Positions 57,009 through 64,000 of a DNA stretch of 64,000 nucleotides are shown in pieces (positions within the stretch are counted from its first letter, which is position 1; every line of letters begins with the position of its first letter). The stretch is from Massilia phyllostachyos (GTDB taxonomy: Bacteria > Pseudomonadota > Gammaproteobacteria > Burkholderiales > Burkholderiaceae_D): contig NZ_JAJNOC010000010.1 of the NCBI RefSeq assembly GCF_021044825.1, forward strand, positions 155,165 to 219,164, read 5' to 3'. A model generated the notes under the pieces. The model searched no databases. It saw only the letters and a program-made list of their open reading frames with translations, and was not told the origin of the DNA. A program made the position numbers and the translations under genes.

Positions 57009-58351
57009 CGCAGCCCATAGGCCACGGCGAGCAGGGCCAGCCAGGCCGGGATCATCCAGACCGACAGCCGCAGGCCGGGGGTCAGGTACATCACGACGAT
57101 GATGCCGGCCAGGAAGACCAGGCACAGGTAATTCGTGAGCGGGAAGAGGGGGCTGCGGAAGGCGGTGGCCTGGCTGGAGGCCGTCTTCTGGCGACGAAAG
57201 CGCAGGTGGCTCCAGCAGATCATGCCCCAGTTGATGACCAGCGCCGACACGGCCAGCCCCATCAGCATGCCGAAGGCTTCCTTCGGCAGGAAGTAATTGA
57301 TGCAGATGCAGATCCCGGTGGCCACCGCCGACACGGCCAGCGCCGCCAAGGGCACGCCGCGTTTCGATACCTTCAGCAGGGCGCGCGGCGCGTTGCCCTG
57401 TTCGGCCAGGCCGAACAGCATGCGGCTGTTGGCGTAGACGCAGCCGTTGTAGACCGACAGCGCGGCGGTCAGGACCACCAGGTTCAGGACGTTGGCGACC
57501 GCATTGCTGTCGAGCGCGGCGAAGATCAGGACGAAGGGGCTGCCGCCGAGGGCGACCTTGGACCACGGGTAGAGCATCAGCAGCACGGCCAGCGCGCCGA
57601 CGTAGAAGATGGCGATGCGCCAGATTGCCTGGTTGATGGCGCGCGGGATGGTGCGGCCCGGGTTGTCCGCCTCGGCGGCGGTGATGCCGATCATTTCCAG
57701 GCCGCCGAAGGAGAACATGATCACCGCCATCGACAGGGCCAGGCCGGTGAAGCCGTTCGGGAAGAAGCCGCCGTGGCGCCACAGGTTGGACACGCCCGCC
57801 TGCGGGCCGGCGCTGTCGCTCGCCAGCAGGTAGATGCCGAACACGATCATCCCGACCACGGCGGCCACCTTGATGATCGAGAACCAGAATTCCAGTTCGC
57901 CGAAGGCGCGCACATTGAGCAGGCTGAGGGCGTTGACGACGACGAAGAAGCCCAGCGCCGAGACCCAGGTCGGGACCTCGGGGAACCAGTACTGGACGTA
58001 GATGCCGAGCGCCGACAGTTCGGCCATGCTGACGAGGATGTACATGACCCAGTAGTTCCAGCCGGAGGCGAAGCCGGCCAGCGGGCTGCCGTACTTGCTG
58101 GCGAAGTAGCCGAAGGAACCGGCGACGGGCTCGTCGACGATCATCTCGCCCATCTGGCGCATGATGAGGAAGGCGATCAGGCCGGCGACCGCATAGCCGA
58201 GCAGGGCGGCGGGGCCGGCTTGCTGGATGGTCTGGGCCACGCCCAGGAACAGGCCGGTGCCGATGGCGCCGCCGAGGGCGATCAGCTGGATGTGGCGGTT
58301 CTTGAGTCCGCGCTTGAGCTCGTGCGCGGGCGGGTGCTGCGGGTTGTCCAT
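56984..58351 (-). CDS. Amino-acid permease of the AAT family (AroP/PheP-like)
   Basis: 455 residues, the usual length. The consensus start LKRGLKNRHIQLIALGGAIGTGLFLG, EMIVDEPVAGSFG, GWNYWVMYILVSMAEL and SFGGLEMIGITAAEADNP identify the APC superfamily, AAT branch, with 12 membrane helices. It imports neutral or aromatic amino acids with protons. The start at 58351 (MDNPQHPPAHELKR) is preferred. Aromatic specificity is a guess from overall resemblance. Its end overlaps the kinase remnant. Confidence 0.88.
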   Translation of the reverse strand: MDNPQHPPAHELKRGLKNRHIQLIALGGAIGTGLFLGVAQTIQQAGPAALLGYAVAGLIAFLIMRQMGEMIVDEPVAGSFGYFASKYGSPLAGFASGWNYWVMYILVSMAELSALGIYVQYWFPEVPTWVSALGFFVVVNALSLLNVRAFGELEFWFSIIKVAAVVGMIVFGIYLLASDSAGPQAGVSNLWRHGGFFPNGFTGLALSMAVIMFSFGGLEMIGITAAEADNPGRTIPRAINQAIWRIAIFYVGALAVLLMLYPWSKVALGGSPFVLIFAALDSNAVANVLNLVVLTAALSVYNGCVYANSRMLFGLAEQGNAPRALLKVSKRGVPLAALAVSAVATGICICINYFLPKEAFGMLMGLAVSALVINWGMICWSHLRFRRQKTASSQATAFRSPLFPLTNYLCLVFLAGIIVVMYLTPGLRLSVWMIPAWLALLAVAYGLRQARSAVV

Positions 58352-58461
58352 CGTCGGCCTTAAGGAAAAGGTTGCCTTAAAGCCAGCGATTCTACTGCAT
58401 GGAACTCGGCCGTGGACGGCGGCGGCGCGATTATTGCCTGCCGCTGCCGCCCCCGGCGGGC

Positions 58462-58566
58462 TCAGAAGCCGCGGTAGTTGCGGCCATAGGCCGAGCGGCG
58501 CGCGTACTTGCCGCCGAATTTCTTCCACAGCAGGCCGGCAATCGCCATCATGATCATCTTGCGCAT
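58462..58566 (-). CDS. 34-residue basic small protein with strong Shine-Dalgarno
   Basis: The frame encodes MRKMIMMAIAGLLWKKFGGK followed by YARRSAYGRNYRGF and a TGA. GGAG lies six bases before the ATG. It has a short hydrophobic N-terminal stretch (IMMAIAGLLW) and a very basic, aromatic C-terminus, as in small membrane-associated proteins. The gene lies between the permease and a membrane protein gene on the same strand. Nothing is known of its function; coding is supported by the ribosome site and codon use. Confidence 0.55.
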   Translation of the reverse strand: MRKMIMMAIAGLLWKKFGGKYARRSAYGRNYRGF

Positions 58567-58641
58567 CGTAAGCTCCATTCATGGGTGGGTTGGGAATGCC
58601 GCCAGCTTAGCAAGAACGCCGGCGACGCGGCGCAAGCATGG

Positions 58642-59007
58642 TCAGCCCGGCATCACGTGATAGGCGAACACACCGGCAACGAATGCCAGCAGCATTTTCC
58701 CGACGTGCAGGCACATGCGGCCGATCGCCGGCAGCCGGGCCCGCGGCGGGCGACTGCGCGCGAGGTAGGCGGGAATCCCGAGCGGCGCGAAGACCACGAC
58801 GGCGCTGGTCATCCATGCCGGCGGCAGGAACTGGCGCCGCTCGCTGTCCAGGCGGTACCAGTAATAGGGGAGGAAATTTGACAGAAATCCCGACAGCAGG
58901 ACCCACCAGGGAGGTATCACCATGTGTTCGGCGGCATACTGCGCCTCAGTCATGCCGCTGGCCAGCATGAGCGCCAGCAGCGCCCACAGAATCATTTTTG
59001 GTGTCAT
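58642..59007 (-). CDS. Small integral membrane protein, unknown
   Basis: 121 residues from MTPKMILWALLALMLASGM. Four hydrophobic segments: about 4-18, 31-48 (PPWWVLLSGFLSNFLPYYWY), 66-83 (AWMTSAVVVFAPLGIPAYLA) and 98-116 (VGKMLLAFVAGVFAYHV), with YRLDSERR between the second and third. Family not recognised. The frame extends to 59055, but the extra N-terminus is not membrane-like. Confidence 0.6.
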   Translation of the reverse strand: MTPKMILWALLALMLASGMTEAQYAAEHMVIPPWWVLLSGFLSNFLPYYWYRLDSERRQFLPPAWMTSAVVVFAPLGIPAYLARSRPPRARLPAIGRMCLHVGKMLLAFVAGVFAYHVMPG

Positions 59008-59126
59008 GCACAAACCCGGACTGCGAAAGGCCGCGAGAATAGCACCGGGCATCACCCACGAAATTCAACAATTCTCACAAAAACGGCAAATCCAGCGATT
59101 CATGCGCGGCGGGTAATGCAGGCGCT

Positions 59127-59852
59127 TCACTCGTCGTCGAACAGTTGCTGCAGGCGGCGCGGATAGTGGTTGAGGAAGTCGCGCGTGGTCGCGTAGTGCT
59201 CGGTGTCCTGGTAGGCGACCGGCGTGATGCCCGTATCGTCGAAGCTGAGGATGGCCGCGCGCGGATAGGCCAGCAGGATGGGCGAGTGGGTGGCGATGAT
59301 GAACTGTGCATCCTTCTTGACCAGCTCGTCGATGATGCACAGGGCGCCGAGCTGGCGGTTCGGCGACAGCGCCGCCTCCGGCTCATCGAGCAGGTAGAGG
59401 CCGCCGGGCTGGAAGTTTTGCAGCAGCTCGGCGAAGGCTTCGCCGTGCGAGCGCCGGTGCAGGCCGCCGCCGTTGCGCCGTTCGCCGCCTACCTCGTCCA
59501 TGTAGCTGAACACATTGAACATGCTTTCCGCGCGCAGGAACCAGGCATGGCGCGACTGGCGCGCGCCCTTGACCAGCTTCAGGTGCCGCTCCAGCGGAGA
59601 GACTTCCTGCTGCGGCCGGTGCACGCTGCGCGGCCCGCCTTCGGCCGGCAAGCCGAGGGCGACGGCGATCGCTTCCAGCACGGTCGACTTGCCGGCCCCG
59701 TTCTCGCCGACGAAAAAGGTGACGTCCGGATGCATGTCGATCACGCCCATGTCCCTGACCGCGGGGATGGTGAAGGGATAGGTGTCGAGGTCGATGTCGG
59801 CGCGCGGATCGACCGACACCGAGCGCAGGTACGGTTTGCCGAACAGGTTCAT
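59127..59852 (-). CDS. Compact AAA/ABC-type ATPase
   Basis: 241 residues. Walker A GENGAGKST near residue 50, a LRAESMFNVFSYM segment, and Walker B GLYLLDEPEAALSP with H-loop ATHSPILLAYP. It is a single nucleotide-binding domain without coiled coils or a TOPRIM domain, like stand-alone AAA_21/RecF-like ATPases. Two bases separate it from the upstream CPBP protease gene, so the two are cotranscribed. Role unknown. Confidence 0.85.
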   Translation of the reverse strand: MNLFGKPYLRSVSVDPRADIDLDTYPFTIPAVRDMGVIDMHPDVTFFVGENGAGKSTVLEAIAVALGLPAEGGPRSVHRPQQEVSPLERHLKLVKGARQSRHAWFLRAESMFNVFSYMDEVGGERRNGGGLHRRSHGEAFAELLQNFQPGGLYLLDEPEAALSPNRQLGALCIIDELVKKDAQFIIATHSPILLAYPRAAILSFDDTGITPVAYQDTEHYATTRDFLNHYPRRLQQLFDDE

Positions 59853-59854
59853 GG

Positions 59855-60520
59855 TCAGAGAAAGGCGATCAGGTCGATGACGATGTGGGCGAACACCAGC
59901 GGGAACAGGCGGTTGGTACGCTGGAAGTAAAGCCCGAACAGGAGGCCGCACAGCAGCACCGACACGACCCCGACCGGACCCTGGTAGGAATGGTACAGCA
60001 CGCGCACGAACAGCGTGACGCCGATCGCGGTCGAGGCGCCGTAGCGGCGCATGCCGCGCGTCAGGTAGCCCATCAGGAACACTTCCTCGTACAGGCCGTT
60101 CACGACCATGGCGGGAATGGTGCTCGACCAGGTGACCATGGTGGCGGCCAGCATCTCGTCGATGGCGGTGGTGCCGAAAGAGGGCATCATGAGTGCGACC
60201 ACGCCGTCCAGCAGGAAGACGGCGGCGCACAGCAGCGCGCCCTCGACCATCCCGCGCAATGATGGCTGGGGGACGAGTGTGCGCAGCGGATACGCGCGGC
60301 CGCGCAGCAGGAACAGGGCGATCGCCGCCAGGATCAGTTCGAGGCGCACGAGATGATCGAAACCCGCATCCGAAAAACCGTTCGCTGCGCCCGGCCGCCA
60401 GCTGGACGCGGTGTCGAGCGAGGCAGCGATGAAGAGGCCGAAGCAGATCAGGACGATGGTCAGGGCTTCGAGCGGCGTCGCGTGGGGCGCGGCGCCCAGT
60501 TCGTCGGGATTGGCGCTCAT
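59855..60520 (-). CDS. CPBP-family intramembrane metalloprotease
   Basis: 221 residues from MSANPDELGAAPHATPLEAL (the frame also extends upstream to 60625). Multiple membrane helices and the three CPBP motifs: NGLYEEVFLMGYL, FVRVLYHSYQG and FAHIVIDL. The YHxYQG form marks a known subgroup that lacks the Arg of EExxxR. CPBP proteins cleave membrane-embedded substrates or self-immunity peptides. Paired with an ATPase gene. Confidence 0.85.
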   Translation of the reverse strand: MSANPDELGAAPHATPLEALTIVLICFGLFIAASLDTASSWRPGAANGFSDAGFDHLVRLELILAAIALFLLRGRAYPLRTLVPQPSLRGMVEGALLCAAVFLLDGVVALMMPSFGTTAIDEMLAATMVTWSSTIPAMVVNGLYEEVFLMGYLTRGMRRYGASTAIGVTLFVRVLYHSYQGPVGVVSVLLCGLLFGLYFQRTNRLFPLVFAHIVIDLIAFL

Positions 60521-60670
60521 CGGATGCCGGCGAGCGGGCGCGGTGATGTGGGAGAACCGGGACTGACTGGCATGGGGCATGGTTGGATGTCGACGCCGTA
60601 GCATAGCAGCGCTGACGTACCCCAAAATGCGCGCAATCTCACCGCCGGACGGCGCCGGCTGCGCTCCCGG

Positions 60671-61813
60671 TCAATCCCGCCTGCGCTTGCGCGGAATCGT
60701 GTAGACGTCCGCCACCAGCGTGCTGTCGCCGATCTGGCGACCGGGCGAGGCGCTGTCGTGCACGATCAGCAGCTCGGTTTCCTTGCCGTCCTTGCCGGGG
60801 AAGAGACTCATGCCTTCGGGATGATCGACCCCTTGGCCAAAGGGCAGTTCCAGCACGGTTTCGAGTTCCTGCGCGTGCACCACGCGTTCGCCCGCTGGCG
60901 CCGCGGCGCCGCGCCAGCGCAGCACCCGCACCGGGCCGTCCAGGTCCATGGTCGGCCCGGCCAGCACCAGGATGTCCTTGCCCTGCACGCACAGGTCGCG
61001 GATGCCGAGGCCGTGCAGGTCGAGGAAATGCTTGCGGTACAGCGCGCCGTCCTTGTCGAGCGGCGCCAGGCGCAGGAGGGCTTGCTCTTCGTCGTCGGCC
61101 AGGGCGACTTCGATCACCAGCGCCCAGCCGCGCAGCACGGGGCCGCGCAGGCCGAGCAGCAAATGGTCGCCGGCCACCGCCAGCCCCTCGATGTCGAAGC
61201 CGTTGTCCTTGCCGGGGATGGCAAGAAAAGGGCCGAGGTGGGGGTCGTCCTTCAGCAGCGCGGTCAGCTCGTTGCCGTGGGCGTCGCCGCGCAGCATGGC
61301 GGCGCGGCGGGTCTTGTTCTTGCCCTGGTATTCGCGCGCCAGGCCGTAGCCGCCGTCCTCCTCGACTACCGGGATGCGCCCGAGCAGGTAGCGGTTGCCG
61401 TCGGCGCTGACGCTGGCCAGGCGCTTGTGCGCCTTGCGCACGCCGTCCTCTCCCTTCGGCTGGCGCCGGCGCAGGCTGTGCGAGCCGGCGATCCACAGGT
61501 ACTTGCCGTCGCAGGCCAGGCCTTCGATGTCGGCCTCGTTGATGTCCTCGACCGTCTCGCCATGCGCCGGCAGCGGCAGCGGCAGGTAGTCGTGCAGCGC
61601 GTACTGGCGGTGTTCGCGCGCGAAGCTGCTCTGGCCGGTGCCGTCGGGCTCGCACACGGTCAGGCGCTCGATGCTGACCGATTCGTCGTTGGCCAGCCAC
61701 AGCGTGTGGCCCATGCGCAGGGCCACCGACAGGCCGTCGCGCAATTCCTTGCCGGGGCTGAGGTCGTCGCGTTCGGGGTGGAATTCGAGCAGGACGATGT
61801 TCGATGGGTGCAT
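60671..61813 (-). CDS. DUF3616-type protein
   Basis: 380 residues without signal peptide. The repeating DIEGLACDGKYLWIAGSHS, FDIEGLAVAGDHLLLGLRGP and GIRDLCVQGKDILVLAGPT blocks suggest a beta-propeller, as in DUF3616 proteins. Conserved GFDIEGL and HPEGMSLF motifs are present. Function unknown. The start at 61813 (MHPSNIVLLEF) lies 18 bases after the stop of the amidohydrolase-like gene, so the two may be cotranscribed. Confidence 0.8.
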   Translation of the reverse strand: MHPSNIVLLEFHPERDDLSPGKELRDGLSVALRMGHTLWLANDESVSIERLTVCEPDGTGQSSFAREHRQYALHDYLPLPLPAHGETVEDINEADIEGLACDGKYLWIAGSHSLRRRQPKGEDGVRKAHKRLASVSADGNRYLLGRIPVVEEDGGYGLAREYQGKNKTRRAAMLRGDAHGNELTALLKDDPHLGPFLAIPGKDNGFDIEGLAVAGDHLLLGLRGPVLRGWALVIEVALADDEEQALLRLAPLDKDGALYRKHFLDLHGLGIRDLCVQGKDILVLAGPTMDLDGPVRVLRWRGAAAPAGERVVHAQELETVLELPFGQGVDHPEGMSLFPGKDGKETELLIVHDSASPGRQIGDSTLVADVYTIPRKRRRD

Positions 61814-61831
61814 GGTCGGGTGTATGCCGGT

Positions 61832-62449
61832 CTAGCGTAGATAGGGGGCGACGTTGCGGGCGATGCGCTCGACTTCCGCGGGCGTCAGGGGCAGGGCGCG
61901 CAAGGCCGCCCATGCCGCGGCGGGTTTCATTCTACCCGGCGTGGCGGCGCGGAACACGTCCTGCAGGCGCGCGATGTGGGCCGGGTTCTCGAGCTGGACG
62001 TCGGAATTCCCGAAGTGCATCTTGATCCCGTGGCGCAGGACGGGGTGGGCGGCGCAGCGCTCCAGCTCCCGCAGCGCATAGTCTTTCAGCGGATTGAAGC
62101 CGCACAAGGCGCGCAGCCGGTCCGGATACTTCGCCGCCTGCGCCGCGGTCCAGTCGTTTTCCGCTTTCACCTTCGCGTAGTCGTCCTCCACCTGACGGGA
62201 AGGGCTGCCGAACATGTAGGCGACCGACAGCACCGTGGCGCGCCGGATCCCGGCGCCGTCCAGGTAGCCGATGAGTTCCCCGGCTGTCAATTCTCGCAGC
62301 GCGTCCGGCCCCGGTTTGGGGTCCAGCAGGGCGATGATGGCGGGGCTGAACAGGTGCTGGTGGTGGTCGGCGGCCGGCGCGACCGCCGACGCGGCAAGGG
62401 GAAGGGACAGCGCGGCCGCCAGGCACAGGCGGCGGAACAGGCGGAACAT
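61832..62449 (-). pseudogene. Secreted amidohydrolase-like gene with internal deletion
   Basis: 205 residues with a signal peptide and GGAGG seven bases before the ATG. The front half keeps the amidohydrolase metal site (ADHHQHLF), the PDRLRALCGFNPLKDYAL strand and GIKMHFGNSDVQL. After VFRAA (about residue 168) it jumps to the family's last helix and tail (AAWAALRALPLTPAEVERIARNVAPYLR). The central part of the barrel, about 150 residues with the other metal ligands, is missing though the frame is kept. It cannot be an active TIM-barrel hydrolase. Confidence 0.7.
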
Positions 62450-62535
62450 GGCGGCGCCTCCGTCGATGGGAATGTGACGCCAGCCTCAGACCGCACGCAC
62501 TCCTTGTCCACGGATTGCCGATGCATACGCCGCGG

Positions 62536-62946
62536 CTAGAGGACAGTCACCACCACCCGGCGCCGGTGCGGCGTGGTGCGGTGTTCGTACAAATAAATGC
62601 CCTGCCAGGTGCCGAGCAGCAGGCGGCCAGCGTCCACCGGCACCGTCACGCTGGAGCCGGTGAGCATGTTGCGCACGTGGGCGGCCATGTCGTCGGGGCC
62701 CTCGGCGTCGTGGTGGTAGGCCGGGTCGCCGTCCGGGGCCAGGCGCGCGAGGATGGTGTCGAGGTCGCGCCGCACGTCGGCGTCGGCGTTCTCGGTGATG
62801 ATGAGCGAACAGCTGGTGTGCTGGACGAAGACGTGGGCCAGGCCGGCGCCCGCGCCGGCGTCCGCCACGGCCTGCGCGACGTCAAGCGTGATGTCGCGCG
62901 TGCCGCGCCCGCGGGTGGAAAATTCGAGGATGGTCTGGTGTGCCAT
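62536..62946 (-). CDS. yjbQ: YjbQ-family (UPF0047) protein
   Basis: 136 residues, full length. Conserved HTSCSLIITENADADVRRDL and GTWQGIYLYEHR motifs and the His in AYHHDAEGPDDMAAH define the family, which forms a trimer with a metal site; some members have weak thiamine-phosphate synthase activity in vitro. The in vivo role is unclear. Its ATG at 62946 lies nine bases from the fragmentary GGDEF remnant. Confidence 0.9.
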   Translation of the reverse strand: MAHQTILEFSTRGRGTRDITLDVAQAVADAGAGAGLAHVFVQHTSCSLIITENADADVRRDLDTILARLAPDGDPAYHHDAEGPDDMAAHVRNMLTGSSVTVPVDAGRLLLGTWQGIYLYEHRTTPHRRRVVVTVL

Positions 62947-62954
62947 GCGGCGCA

Positions 62955-63146
62955 GCTTAGCAGGTTTGCGCCAGCACGCGCGCCGCGACCAGGGCGTCCA
63001 GGCGCTCCATCAGGAGGCGCCGGTTGGGCAGGCCGGTGAGCACGTCGTGGAAGGCGAGGCGGTGGATCGCCCGGCCGCGTTGCGGCGCTCGGTGATGTCG
63101 CGCCCGACCGCCACCCAGTGGCTGTTGCGCCCGCCCTCGCTGGCGA
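62955..63146 (-). pseudogene. PAS-GGDEF protein fragment
   Basis: Read on the minus strand: FASEGGRNSHWVAVGRDITERRN, the end of a PAS domain, then after a frameshift AIHRLAFHDVLTGLPNRRLL and MERLDALVAARVLAQTC, the start of a GGDEF domain. Everything before and after is lost: the 5' side is cut by the IS607-type element, and the GGDEF stops before its active site. It marks a former diguanylate cyclase gene. Confidence 0.75.
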
Positions 63147-63199
63147 AGGGTTTTAACAGTTAGTTTGGAACTTATTCATTTTTAAGTAGTCATACTCAT

Positions 63200-63823
63200 A
63201 TGAACAAGTTTTTGTCCATCACCGCTGCCGCGCAAGCGCTTGGCGTTTCGGCCAGCACGCTGAGACGCTGGGAGGCGACCGGCAAGCTCATCCCCAACCG
63301 GACCAAAGGTGGTCAACGCCGCTACGATCTCGCATCGATGCATCCTGAGCGCTACCACAGCGCACCGCTAGCGCGTAGGACCGTCGCCTATGCACGTGTC
63401 TCCAGTAACGACCAGAAAGGAGACTTGGAGCGACAGGAGCATGTGCTGGAATTGTACTGCGCAGCCCAAGGTTGGCCCTTCGAGATCATTACCGATCTCG
63501 GTTCGAGCATGAACTACCACAAGAAAGGATTGAGAAAGCTGCTGGGTGAGATCCTTGACGGGAACATTGGCCGCCTGGTCCTTGTCCATCAAGACCGATT
63601 GCTGCGTTTCGGGGCTGAACTAGTGTTCGCCATCTGCCAGGCGAAACAGGTCGAGGTCGTGATCATCAACCAGGGCGAAGACCGGAGTTTTGAAGAGGAA
63701 CTGGCCACCGACGTCCTGAAGATCATCAAGGTGTTATCGGCCAGATTGTACGGTAGCCGCAGACACAAGAATCAGAAGCTGATCGATGGTGTGAAAGCCT
63801 CAATAAAGGATGCGCAATGCTGA
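63200..63823 (+). CDS. tnpA: IS607-type serine recombinase TnpA
   Basis: 207 residues. An N-terminal MerR-like helix-turn-helix (ITAAAQALGVSASTLRRWEATGKLIPNRT) precedes the serine recombinase domain: catalytic S68 in YARVSS, LERQ, and HQDRLLRFG. This arrangement is diagnostic of IS607 transposases. The stop overlaps the start of the TnpB gene by seven bases. Base composition is more AT-rich than the flanking genes. Confidence 0.92.
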   Translation: MNKFLSITAAAQALGVSASTLRRWEATGKLIPNRTKGGQRRYDLASMHPERYHSAPLARRTVAYARVSSNDQKGDLERQEHVLELYCAAQGWPFEIITDLGSSMNYHKKGLRKLLGEILDGNIGRLVLVHQDRLLRFGAELVFAICQAKQVEVVIINQGEDRSFEEELATDVLKIIKVLSARLYGSRRHKNQKLIDGVKASIKDAQC

Positions 63824-64000
63824 CTGCCCACCAGATCCGGCTCGATCCGAACAATGTGCAGGCAAGGTATTTAGCACGAGCGGCGGGGACTGCCCGCTTT
63901 GCCTATAACTGGGCGCTGGAAGAATGGACCCGCCAGTATCAGGCGCACCTGCTTGACCCGAAACTGCCGACGCCGAACGAAGCTGCGCTCCGGCGTCAGC
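63817..64000 (+). CDS. tnpB: TnpB RNA-guided nuclease, N-terminal part (cut by window edge)
   Basis: 61 codons are visible, starting MLTAHQIRLDPNNVQARYLA and containing RAAGTARFAYNWALEEW, the TnpB/Cas12-type start. The ATG lies inside the end of tnpA. The catalytic DED residues and the right-end omega-RNA are outside the window. Confidence 0.85.
   Translation, partial: MLTAHQIRLDPNNVQARYLARAAGTARFAYNWALEEWTRQYQAHLLDPKLPTPNEAALRRQ

Larger units (their letters stand above)
63147..64000 (+). mobile_element. IS607-type insertion sequence (right end outside window)
   Basis: It encodes a serine recombinase and the start of TnpB in the order typical of IS607. IS607 elements have no terminal inverted repeats and enter at a GG dinucleotide; the PAS-GGDEF fragment ends at GCGAAGG near 63147, which fits. 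AT content rises sharply from here (TTTTAACAGTTAGTTTGG), unlike the host DNA. Confidence 0.7.

Noticed and set aside
59855..60520. CPBP protease with Met where EExxxR has Arg
   Set aside because: The YHxYQG subgroup normally lacks this Arg, so it is not a loss of function.

Overview
The window is a GC-rich bacterial chromosome segment whose gene content points to a betaproteobacterium of the Massilia/Telluria type (Oxalobacteraceae). The pointers are a PEP-CTERM protein with a sigma-54-like promoter, spore-coat-U secreted proteins, many c-di-GMP enzymes, TonB receptors paired with glycoside hydrolases, and dispersed GTAGGGTGGGC-type palindromes. The genus is inferred from family knowledge, not from a search. 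No rRNA, tRNA or CRISPR array was seen.

Layout. 1-3.6 kb: partial methyltransferase, LysR regulator, DedA protein and a Pro/Ala-rich membrane protein. 3.6-16.2 kb (minus): TonB receptor, haem-type MpaB/DUF2236 oxygenase, then two tandem copies of a 7TMR-DISM hybrid histidine kinase followed by a REC-GGDEF diguanylate cyclase; four-base ATGA overlaps link oxygenase to kinase and each kinase to its cyclase. 16.5-27.6 kb (plus): an arabinan or arabinoxylan type locus with a secreted GH43, sugar ABC transporter, LacI regulator, TonB receptor and cytoplasmic GH43. 27.6-32 kb: esterase, 2-hydroxyacid dehydrogenase and three damaged genes. 32-41.2 kb: a PAS-GGDEF-EAL protein, a KefF/KefC pair and a multi-PAS hybrid kinase.

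41.2-45.3 kb: a flavin monooxygenase, SDR and alpha/beta hydrolase operon facing a TetR gene across a palindromic operator. 45.3-46.5 kb: two paralogous outer-membrane barrel proteins. 46.7-51.8 kb: a complete branched-chain 2-oxoacid dehydrogenase operon (E1 alpha, E1 beta, E2, E3). 52-57 kb: spore-coat-U protein, PEP-CTERM protein, CocE-type hydrolase and a histidine-kinase remnant. 57-63 kb: amino-acid permease, a 34-residue small protein, an AAA ATPase/CPBP protease pair, DUF3616, an internally deleted amidohydrolase and YjbQ. 63-64 kb: an IS607-type element (serine recombinase plus the start of TnpB) lying against a PAS-GGDEF fragment.

Two themes stand out. One is dense signalling attached to a metabolic gene: oxygenase, sensor kinases and c-di-GMP synthases on one strand with translational coupling. 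The other is gene erosion: six genes are frameshifted, internally deleted or reduced to fragments. In addition, copies of a palindromic repeat lie against three gene ends, and in two cases the repeat is translated as the protein's C-terminal tail.
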